From contig JAPTJF010000466.1 of NCBI GenBank assembly GCA_029339195.1, positions 1-47,870 on the forward strand: DNA of 47,870 nucleotides, given 5' to 3'. The position numbers and the translations under genes were made by a program. This DNA is from Micractinium sp. NFX-FRZ. Lineage: Eukaryota; Chlorophyta; Trebouxiophyceae; Chlorellales; Chlorellaceae. The notes below the pieces were generated by a model. It made no database searches, was not told the DNA's origin, and saw nothing but the letters and a program-made list of their open reading frames with translations. Below are positions 32,401 through 42,222 of this stretch, piece after piece. Position 1 is the stretch's first letter; each line of letters begins with the position of its first letter.

Positions 32401-35400
32401 GCGGCTGGAGCAGGCGCAGCGTGAGGCAGCCGCCGATTCGCGCTCCCTGGCTGCTGAGCTGGAGGAGGCGCGGCAGGAGGCGGCGGCGGCGGCCTCCAAG
32501 CTGGAGGTCGCGCAGCATGAGCTGGAGCGGGCACAGCAGGCGCAGCAGGAGGCGGCAGATGCGCAGCAGCGCGACGCCGAGGATGCCCGCTCGTTGACCG
32601 GGGAGCTGGCGCAGGCGCGGCGTGAGGCGGCAGAGGCACAGCGGAGGGAGGCAGAGTATGCTCAGTCCGTGAGCGCTGAGCTGGAGCAGGCGCGACGGGA
32701 GACGGCGGCAGACGTGCGGTCCCTCACCGCCAAGCTGGAGGCGGCGCAGCGCGAGGCGACAGCCGCCGCTGCTCGGTTGGAGCAGGCGCAGGCCGATGCC
32801 GCCGACGCGCGCGCCCTGGCTGCTTCCCGGCTCGAGCAGGCGCAGCGTGATGCGGCCGACGCGCGCTCGCTCTCCTCCCAGCTGGAGGCAGCCCGGCGGG
32901 AGGCCGCTGACGCGCGCTCCTTGGCCAGCCAGCTGGAAGCTGCCAGGCGGGACACGGCAGCTGCCAAGAACCTGGCCGCCATGCTGGAGGAGCGGGCGGC
33001 GGTGCTGGAGGAGGCGCGGGCAGCTGCAGAACGGGTGCGGGGATGGGAGGCAAGGATGGCAGCTGGCTTGGGGCGGGGCGGGGCAGCTTGCTGCCTGCAT
33101 GGCTGCTGGCCTGCCAGCCGACAGGCTTTGCCCAGCCACCTGCCCATCTGCATGCCTCTTGCCTGCCCAGCTGCTGGCTTGAATGCCTCACCCTGCCTTT
33201 TTCTGAAACCCACGTGTTGCCCCCTTGCTCCTGCCCTCCACTCCCTGCCTGCCGCAGGAGGCGCGCGAGCTGAAGCAGCAGCTGGCCCGCCAGGAGGCGG
33301 CCTCCGCACACCTGCAGGCCGCCAAGCAGGCCGCCGAGAGCGCCGCCGCCGAGGCGCAGCGCCAGGTGGTCGACTTAGCGCAGCTGACGGCGTCCCAGTC
33401 TAAGAAAACGACGCAGCAGTTTGAGGACCTGCAGGCGCAGGTGCGGGGGCGGAGGGGGCGGCGTGGTTGATGTTGACGGTGCACTGCTGCAATGGCCCAT
33501 CCACGCAGAGATGCCAGTACTCCTGCAGGGGTGCACAGTTGACGCGGCCTCAGTGCCTGCGCCATTATGCACTACGACCAGTCAATATTTCATCCAAGTG
33601 CCCCGTCCACTCCCCGTGCAGGTGGCGGGGCTGGAGGAGGAGCTGGCGGCGGCGGCGGAGACGCGGCACCACCTGCAGCAGCGTTCCTTTGACCTGGAGG
33701 CCGAGGTGAGTGTGACCCCCTGTCCCGCAGTTTCCGGGTTCAGTGTGTGGGGCAGTGGCTGGGCTGCAGGGAGGGGGCAGGGGGCGAAGCCGGGCAGGCA
33801 GGGTGGAGGCTTGTGCTGTGTGCCCCGCGCATGCACGCCTGTCCTGCCCGGTCTCTGGGCCATTGTGGCATCTCGCGTGCTGGTGCGTTTGCTGTGGTAG
33901 CCTCCGCCGAGCCAACCAGCTCGCCTGCTTACCGCCCTGCATCCTTCCGCCCCGCTTCCCCTCGGCCCCGGCGTGTGCCCTGTGCGTAAGGGATGTTCCA
34001 AGCCTGACCCCTCTCTCCCCAATGTTGTTTTGTGTTCGCCCCCGCAGCTGGAATCCGTGCTGAGCTTCTCCCAGCAGGAGCAGCGCCAGCTGGCGGGGCA
34101 GGCCCACATCCTGTCCACCCAGCTGGAGACAGCGCTCAACGAGCTGACCGTGGCCAAGGGGGCATCCAACCAGGTGGGCGGGCACAGCAGGCACAGCAGG
34201 CACAGCTTGGAGTTGCCACAGCGCAGCGCAGCAGAGCATCCGCCCAGCTGGCAGCTGGGAGGCCCCTCCGTGGTGAGCCCCCAGCTGTCTAACTGTGCAA
34301 CACCCGGACAGTTTGGCAGCGCTGCCCGCTGAACTTCCCACCACCAAATGAACCTCCTGGCATGCCTGTTCTGCCCAATCTGTGCGCAGCTGGAGGCCGC
34401 CCAGAAGCGCATCGGCCTGCTGGAGAAGGCATGGGCCAAGACACAAGAGGTGCGTGACTAGGCCCACCTGCCTGCATCACCGCCCCCGCCTCCCACCTGT
34501 CACATCTTGCAGCTGCCACCTCTTTTGTGTTCTGTTTCTGTTGTGCTGACTGGCGGGCGGGTGGCTGGTGCGGCCGGGCGGGAGGGAGTGCGAGGTGCGG
34601 GCAGCAGCAGCTTCAGGCCACGACAGGTCTTCTCTGCTCCCTCCTGACTTCCACCACACACAGAGTCCTGCCTGCCTGCCAATCTTCCTGCACCGGCGGT
34701 GTGTAGCACGCACCCCTCCTGGCTCTTCCCTGCCCTGCCTTGCCCTGCACGCAGGATGAGACGAGCCTGCCGGCCACCCAACCAATTAAGTGTGCCCTTC
34801 CTCCCAAGTCCGTGAATGTACCCTTCTCTGCCTGCCTCCCACCCGCCCCGCAGGAGGAGCGCAACCTGCTGGCCCAGCGGCGCGACCTGGAGCTGGCGCT
34901 GCAGCAGAAGCAGGCCGAGATTTCGGGCATGGCTGCTGAGCTGGCGTCCTCGCTGGCGCAGGCCACGCGGCTGGAGGAGGCCCGGCGGGAGGTGGCCGAC
35001 TCGCAGGCACAGCTGGAGGGCATGCAGGCACGTGTGGGTACTCAGGCGTACAGGGAGGCATTGGCAGTGCACCTGTCTCTTACTCATAGGCGGTGGTTGG
35101 AATGGGTCGCATGCAGTACGGCGTCAGTAGTCAGTGTGCATTCATGGGGAGACATTGCCGTTCACCTTTCCGTCCCATGCCCTAGGTGGCGTGTTTCGTG
35201 GTCCCCATGTGCCTCAGTGTTCCATGCGCTCAATCAAACCCCCTTTATGCCATGTGCGTGCGTGCAGGCGAGGATGGCGGAGATGGAGGCGGCCTCGGCT
35301 GGTGCCATGCAGGTGGGCGGGCAGCTGGGAGTGTGCTTGCGCGTGGTGGCACATGCGCTCCCGTGCGGAGAGGGAGGCAAGCATGCTGTATGCTCCCACC

Positions 35401-38400
35401 CGCCCCTTTCCATTTGCGTGGCGTTGCCTCTCCCACTGGCACGCTTATGCATGTGAGGCAGGCAATCATGCTTGCTGTCATGCACCCTGGCATGGGCGCC
35501 CCTGTAAAGCTCCAGTCTGACCTCCCACTGCTGTGCTCATTTGGCTGCCTGCCCTTCTGCTTCGCCCGCCGCTGTGCAGGAGGTGTCTGCCCTGCTGGGC
35601 GAGAGCCGGGAGCTGCAGTCCGCGCTGGACAACTCGCAGCGGGAGGGCGCCTACCTGGCTGCTGAGCTGGAGCAGGCGCGCAAGGAGGCGGAGGCCGCGC
35701 GTGCGCTGGCTGCTGAGCTGGCAGAGGCGCAGCGGGAGGCAGACGCTGAGGTGGGCACAGGGCTTGGTGGGGCAGGGCGGGCAGTTGAGGACGGGCAGCA
35801 TGGGCGCGTGTGGTGCCTGCACGGGGCGGCAGGCAGAGGTACAAAAGAGAAAATGGGTGGAGGTGGTGTGGAGGCAGGCTTGCTCCCCACTGCGCCGCCC
35901 ATGGACCTCTCCATGCAACGGCCTGGCTGCCTGGCTGCCTGCTGGCTGCTTATGCCCTCGCTTCTGCCCGACTGCTTATGCCCGGCTCCTCACGTATGCC
36001 CCCGCTTCTGCCCCTGGCCCCACTTCCCTGCCGCCGCAGCTCGACCTGCTGCGCCAGGCGTCCAGCCAGGAGCAGCAGCAGGCCGCCAGCCGGGCGTCTG
36101 CCCTGGAGGCTGAGCTGGAGCAGGCGCGCCGCGACGGCACCGCCGCCCTCAACCTTGTGTCGGATTTGCAGTTGGCCCAGGAGGATGCTGCAGCCGCCAC
36201 TGCTGAGCTGGAGGGACAGCTGGCGGCGGCGGTGCAGGAGCGGGACCGCCTGCAGCAGCGCTGCTTTGAGCTGGAAGCCGAGGTGAGGGCTGGGCAGAAG
36301 AGAGGGGGGGCAAGGCAGGGTGGGGGCAGGTGGTTGCTTGCTTGCCCACTTGTGCATAAGCAGCGCCATTGCTCCTGCGGGTGTGTCACTGTCCCCAGCA
36401 CCAGGCCCTGCCCTGCCCTGCCCTACTTATTCTATCCCGTCCGCCGTACATCCCACTCCCCCATGGCAGCTTGAGGCGGCGGAGTCCGCTCGGCAGCAGG
36501 GCAATCAGCAGGCCGAGCTGGCCGCCTCGCTGGCTGCTGAGCTGGAGGAGGCGCGCCAGGCGGCGGCCGCCGCCCAGGCCCGGGCACAGGAGCTGGAGGA
36601 GCAAGTGGTGGCGGAGGCGACCGCAAACCAGCTGCTGGCTGCTGAGCTGGCAGATGCCCGGCGGGAAGCTGCTGCTGCCTCGGAGGCACTTTCCTCCCAG
36701 CTGGAGGCGGCCCGGGCCGAGGCTGCCTCTCTGTCGTCTCAGCTGCAGGGCGCACAGCAGCTGTCGGCGCAGCTGGGGTCGGCGCAGGCAGAGACAGCGG
36801 CCCTGGCAGCGCAGCTGCGGGAGGCTCAGGCCACTGCCGCACTGGTGAGTGGCCTGCCTGCCTGGCTGGTGGGCTGGCTTGGCGGCAGCAGGGCGGTGAA
36901 TGCAGGGGGCGCTGCCTGCTGCCCAACCTGTCTTCAGAGATGCAGGTTGTTAGCCATGCTGCTTTCAAGCGGTTGGATGCACCCTCGCCCCAGGTTCTTG
37001 CGCCGGCGCTTACCTCCCCCAAGCCTCACCTTTTGTTGTGCCCCCTCGTCTCCCCCTGGTGCTTCAGGTGCCCAGCCTGGAGGCCCAGCTCACCGCCTCC
37101 TCCGAGGCCCGCAAGAGCCTGGTGGCCAAGTTCTCGCAGTTCGAGTCGCTGGTGGGTGGCGCCTTTAGTATGCTCTGCCTGCTTTGCCTGCGTTGCCTGC
37201 CTTGTTGCATGGATCCCTGGGTGCCGAGCTTTAGCAGACCGGCCCTGGCTTGCAGGCCCCGCACCTCTTCAGGCCCCGCACCTCTTGAGGCCTGTCCCCA
37301 ACGCCTCTGCCCTCCCCCCGCCCTGCCGCTGCAGCTGCGCACTCCCCAGCAGACCGGCACACCCGCCATCCCTTCCGTCTCCGAAGCCGAGCTGGAGGAG
37401 GCGCAGCGGGAGGCGGCGGCTGCCCGTGCGTTGGCCGCTGAGCGCGAGGCGGAGGCGCGGCAGGAGGCGGCCGCGGCAGCCACGCTGGCAGCTCAGCTGC
37501 AGGACGCGCGGCAGGAAGCAAGTGAGGCGATTGCACAGCTGGCGGCACAGCTGGAAGAGGCGCGGCAGGAGGCGGCAGCCGCTGCCCAAGCCCTTGCTGC
37601 CGAGCGCGAGGGTGCCGCTCAGTATGGGGAAGAGACGGCGGCGGCGCTGCAGGCCCAGCTGGCAGCTGCCCGCGAGAGCGCCACTCTCGAGGTGAGACGC
37701 CCAGGTGGCCAGGCCTCTGGCAGCTTGTTTTGGCTACTTGCTGCTTGCTTCTTGCACTTTGCTGCGCCCGTGCCTGCGGTGGCATGTTCTGCGGGGAGCG
37801 CACTGCCGCCGTGCAACGTCAGACTGCAGCCAGCAGCAGCCAGCAGCCCTCCCCCCCCGCCCCTTGTGTCCGCCGCGTCCCCTTTGCCGCCCCCTGCCTG
37901 ACGCTGCACCTGCTTGCCCTGCTCAATGTCCTTTGCCCCCAAACAAAAAACGGTGTCCTCCTATTCCTTGCCTGCAGCTGGAGCACCTGCGCCTGGCAGC
38001 CCTCGAGGAGCAGGAGCGGCTGGCCGCCCAGGCTGCTGAGCTGGCAGCTGAGCTGGCAGAGGCGCGGCAAGCCGCTGCGGCCGCGGAGCCGCTGGCTGCT
38101 GAGCTGGCAGAGGCGCGGCGGGAGGCGGAGGCTGCCTTGGCACGGGCGGATGAGGTGGAGCAGAGCGTGGGATCCGTGGCGGCAGAGGTGGGCCGGCGCC
38201 TCGCTGGCGCTGCCTGGCCTGCCTGAGTTGTCCTCCAGCTTTTTCGGCACCGACTTGCACACATGCCTGCCTGCTCGCGTGGTGCACCTCCTGCTTGCAC
38301 GCCGCCCCGTTGGTGTATGCTCCTCGCCTCCCCACTTCCTGACCTCACCTCCTCCCTGCCTCCCTCCTGCAGTTCCGCCAGCTGCGCCAGTCCTCCCAGG

Positions 38401-41301
38401 AGGCGCAAGAGCAGCTGGAGTCGCGGGTGTCCTCGCTGGCCGCTGAGCTGGAGCAGGCGCAGCAGGCACAGCAGGCGGCGCAGCAGCTGGTTGCCCTACG
38501 TGAGGAGGAGGCGCGGCAGGAGGCCAACGCTGCCCTCAACCTGGCGGCTGAGCTGGTGTCGGCGCAGCAGCAGCTGGTGGCCGCGGAGGCGCGCGTGGCG
38601 GAGGTGGAGGCGCAGCAGCGCAGCCTGGAGGCTGAGGTGGGGCGGGGACTTTGGGCTTGTGTGCTTGGTTGGGCTGTGTGGCTGCATGCGACACAAGGCT
38701 GAGGCGCAGCAGCGCAGCTTGGAGGCAGAGCCACAGCGCAGGCTTTTGCTGTGCTGCTGCTGCTGTGGGCCACGTGGTGCGCTGTGCTGCACACCGTGCT
38801 GTGCCACGCTGTGCGCTGGATAGGTCGCAAGTGCTGCATGCCTGAAATTCATTAGCCAGCCTCTGCACCCGCCTGCTCTGCACCTGCCAGCACCCACACC
38901 CTCCCTCCCTCCCCCCCATCTCTCACCCCTCCCCCCGCGCCCTGCAGCTCAACCTGGTCTGCCTGACGGCCCAGGAGGAGCAGAGCGAGCTGCTGGGGCG
39001 CAACACCCGGCTGGCCTCCCAGCTGGACGACTCCCGGAAGGAGGTGGCGGCCCTGGCTGCTGAGCTGGAGGAGGCGACGGCGGCGGCCTGCCTGGTGAGA
39101 AGAGTACCGGAAGGGGCAGGGGGCTGCAGCAGGGCGGCAGCGGCAGCAGGGAGCAGCGGTGGGGAAGCCGCAGTGGAGAGGCAGCAGGGGCGTTGGCGGT
39201 GGTGTCTGCGAGGTGCTTGGCCCGCCTGCTGGTGGTCATGGCTTTTCATGCCATGCGCCAAAGCTGCGGGTCTGTAGTGGGCAGCCCCTGGCCCGGGTCT
39301 GCACTTTGCTCCGCCCGCCCGCCCACCCGCCCTGCTGGCTGCTGGCTGTGCCTGCACAACCGGCCACCAACAACAAGGCGGCCCGTGCTGCGGCACTTGC
39401 GGTCTGCCCCTGCCTTGCCCTCTCTACCGCGCCCCATCCCACCCTCCTGTGCCTCCCCGTCTCCCCTCCGCCCCCTGGTGCTTCAGGTGCCCAGCCTGGA
39501 GGCCCAGCTCACCGCCTCCTCCGAGGCCCGCAAGAGCCTGGTGGCCAAGTTCTCGCAGTTCGAGTCGCTGGTGGGTGGCGCCTTTAGTGTGATCCGCCTG
39601 CTCTGCCTGCTCTGCCTGCCACCACTGATTGCTTTATCTGCCGCGCCTTAAAGCACCCCCCGCTTGCCCATCGTCCCACCTGCCCTCCCGCTTTCCCCTC
39701 CCATGTCTCTCAGATTGGCAAGAGCCAGGAGCAGGCGGCCGCCACCCAGGCCCTGGCCGCCGAGCTGGAGGAGGCGCGGCAGGAGGCGGCGGCTGCCCAG
39801 GCGCTGGCAGCCGAGCGCGAGGCAGCGGTGCAGCGGGAGGTTGATGCAGCGGCGGCGCTGATGAAGCAGCTTGAGGCGGCGCAGCAGGAGGCGGCGGCGG
39901 CTGCGCTGCTGGCAGCCGAGCGTGAGGCAACGGCGGTCAGCAAGGCGGAGGCTGCTGCCAGCCTGGCGGCCCAGCTGGAGGAGGCGAGGCGGGACGCTGA
40001 GTCAGCACAGACGCTTTCCAGGCAGCTGGATGACGCCCAGCGGGAGATCGGAGCGGCCAAGCAGCTGGCAAGTGAGCGTGAGGCAGAGGCGCGGCAGCAG
40101 GCGGCGGCAGCCCGTGAGCTTGAGACGCGGCTTGAGGCGGCGCTCAAGCAGGCGGCAGACGCGGCAGCACTGGCGGCGCAGTTGGAGGAGGCGCGTGGGG
40201 ACGCCGCCGAAGCGGCAGGGCTTGCGGCGCAGTTGGAGGAGGCTCGGCGGCAGGTGGCTGAGCTGGCGGGGCAGCTGGAGGCGGCGCAGGCGGAGGCGGC
40301 CGCCGCCCGCGCGTCCGCCGCACAGCTGGAGGCAGTACAGAGCGAGGCCGCCAGCCTGGCTGCTGAGCTGGAGGAGGCGCGGCAGGCGGCCTCTGCAGCC
40401 AAGTCGCTTGCCGTCCAGCTGGAGGCTCTCAAGCTGGCGACATCCGCCTCTGACGGGGATGGCCGCTTCATCGAGCTGGCTGCCGAGCTGAGCCGGGCGC
40501 GGCAGGAGGTGTCTGACGCGTATGAGCGCATCGGGCTGCTGGAGCGCGCCTGGGCCAACGCGCAGCAGGTGTGCCGGGCGGGCGAGCGGGCAGGCGGTGT
40601 GGGGAGCTTGCGGCGGCGGATGCTTGTCGGTGTAAAATATTGGGTGCTGGCGGAGCGTGCCGGAAGCCCAAGTGTTGCAGCAGGATGGGTGGGTGGGCGA
40701 GCAGGGCAGGTGAAGGGTTTTCGCCTGGCGAGGGACTGGGACCGGCGGGTGTCCGCCTGCTGTGCGCGCTCCCGGTCTTCCCCTCCCAGCCCCTGTGCTC
40801 TGCCTGCTCTGCCTCTCAAGTGCAGCCGCCTGCTGGCGTCACACAATGCCGACATGCCAAGATAACTCACCCACACCCTTTGATTTCGACCCGCCCTCTC
40901 ACCACATCTTACCTGCAGACCGCGGACGAGGGCATCCGCCTGCTGGGCCTGCACAACGCCGACTTGGAGGCACTACAGATGCAGCTGGACCTGGCCGATG
41001 CAGCGGTGCGTGCGCCTGGTTGTGGCTGGGCAGCTGCTTGAAGCTGCGGCGCACGCTGCATGCTGCCGCCTCTGCGGTGCTGACGCTTCTGCGGTGCTGT
41101 CAGTGCTCCCTGCGGGGCCGGCATGTGCACCGCACCCGCAGCAGCCTGCTGCACCCCCCTGCTGCCCTACCAAGTGCTCCGCCCACGCTGACGTGTGTGT
41201 GCGCCTGCCCTGCCCCGGTGTGTGTGTGTGTGCAGGAGCCCGGCCTGACCGGCAGCAGCGGCAACAGCAACGGGTGGAGCCGCGCCAACCGCGAGGCTTG
41301 A
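26482..41301 (+). CDS. Giant modular coiled-coil protein, about 2,210 aa, 31 exons
   Basis: Exons: 26482-26625, 26819-26974, 27390-27797, 28032-28223, 28515-28598, 28954-29145, 29478-29636, 29961-30116, 30468-30551, 30802-31044, 31318-31482, 31820-31957, 32144-33034, 33258-33440, 33622-33705, 34048-34173, 34390-34449, 34854-35033, 35268-35312, 35580-35750, 36040-36282, 36470-36844, 37068-37151, 37335-37691, 37978-38187, 38373-38636, 38948-39094, 39487-39570, 39714-40568, 40919-41005, 41236-41301. Every exon length is a multiple of three and every intron is in phase 0. After a basic N-terminus, almost the whole product is heptad-like Ala/Gln/Glu/Leu/Arg sequence (typical unit AAQLEEARREAAAA), ending in a short Ser/Asn-rich tail (GSSGNSNGWSRANREA). 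This predicts a very long parallel coiled coil, as in cytoskeletal, basal-body, Golgi-tether or plastid structural proteins; which one is unknown. The first exon is the least certain part. Antisense frames here are composition shadows. Confidence 0.85.
30129..30285. repeat. Degenerate tandem repeat in an intron, about four units
   Basis: In the intron between exons 8 and 9 of the coiled-coil gene, a unit of roughly 35-45 bases built on GCTGCTGCTGCGC, a GCATC core and GGCAT recurs about four times with substitutions and length changes. It is not predicted to be coding. Confidence 0.65.
37052..37169. repeat. 118-bp perfect direct repeat, copy 1 (exon 23)
   Basis: This copy holds the end of an intron, the complete 84-nt exon at 37068-37151 and the first 18 bases of the next intron. 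It is identical base for base to 39471-39588, which lies 2,419 bp further on. Confidence 0.97.
38701..38730. repeat. Near copy of the end of coiled-coil exon 26 within the next intron
   Basis: Thirty bases match 38607-38636, the last bases of the preceding exon, with only two differences. In the intron this reads as an extra, out-of-use fragment of coiled coil (EAQQRSLEAE) and has lost the GT donor. Confidence 0.8.
39471..39588. repeat. 118-bp perfect direct repeat, copy 2 (exon 28)
   Basis: Identical to 37052-37169. It contains the full 84-nt exon at 39487-39570 with its acceptor and donor. Both copies read as exons in frame, so the protein carries the segment VPSLEAQLTASSEARK twice. Confidence 0.97.
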
Positions 41302-41755
41302 GACGTATGATTGCCCTGCCTTCCTTTGATCGATCCATCCCACGGCTCTGCGCCATGTATCACCCCGCCCGGTTGGTTTTGTTCCCTACTACTATCCAGC
41401 CTTGTTTGACTTTTCAGGACCACGGAACACTCACAAACCCTATTCAGTTTGCTGCCCTGCTGACCCACGATCCCCAGCAGCCTCTCCATGCACCTGCCCA
41501 GGGGCGGGCGCCCTGCAGTTTTGTTGCCGTGCCCTGCCCGCCATTTTATGAGCCTGCTCCGTCCCCCTCTTGGCACTGCTGTGACTTAGCGCCGCCTCTG
41601 TGTTACTACCATCGCATCCCACACGAGGGGCGGGCGGGGGGTATCCCTCTGCGGGCAGCGGTGGCATCCAAGGCGCCTTGAGAGCTAGCTGGTCAGAGGG
41701 CCCACCGGAGCTGCTGCCCCTGCCTGTGCGTTGCCGCGTCATCCTGGCTGGGTGC
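41302..41755. other. Intergenic, nothing recognised
   Basis: This is the 3' untranslated region of the coiled-coil gene and probably of the small minus-strand gene that ends at 41756. No TGTAA signal was seen near the coiled-coil stop. Confidence 0.4.
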
Positions 41756-42222
41756 TCAGCTGGGTGCGCTGGTTCCAGGCACTGCACGCAGGAAATGGCG
41801 CACCAGCACGAGGCGGTCCTCGGAGCTGGGGAGTTGGGAGGCACGGTACTCCAGTGTGGTGATGGGTGCTTGGGCGAGTGTTTTCAACCGCGCTGCACAA
41901 ATAGGGGTTCCAGAGGGGGGGGAGGGGTGTGCACGCCCCTGACAAGGAGGTTTTAGGGACTCAAACAAAGGGGCCTGTGCCCTGGACATCAATGGGGTGG
42001 GCTAAACTAGGCAGCTCCTGTGCAGGCAGAGGCCAGGGCCCCCTGCTGGAGGCTATCTGACGCTCGCCAACCAAACTCCGCCGCTTTGCCCACTACATCG
42101 GCTGATATTTGCCGCTGTATGATGCTCAGCCAATAAAGGCGGGACAAGCAGCACCACGCAGTTCGGGGTTGGGACGCTGGTCCTGCCGGTGCGGCTTGAA
42201 GTGCCAAAAGGCAAGCAACCAT
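41756..42222 (-). CDS. Possible small protein, about 95 aa, two exons
   Basis: On the minus strand, 42222-42072 (MVACLLALQAAPAGPASQPR to QISADVVGKAAEF) joins through a GT-AG intron to 41892-41756 (ARLKTLAQAPITTLEYRASQ to VRHFLRAVPG). The joined frame has 95 codons plus a stop. The second exon looks clearly protein-like; the first is less certain, and its donor (G|GTTGGC) is weak. The N-terminus resembles an organelle presequence. The proposed ATG overlaps the ATG of the plus-strand gene at 42221, so at least one of the two starts may be wrong. Family not recognised. Confidence 0.35.

Noticed and set aside
32219..33139. Long open frame on the minus strand (306 codons) across the largest coiled-coil exon
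   Set aside because: It is the antisense reading of Ala/Gln/Glu/Leu codons, which has few stops. Its Leu/Gln/Arg composition mirrors the sense exon, and it has no start context or splice support.
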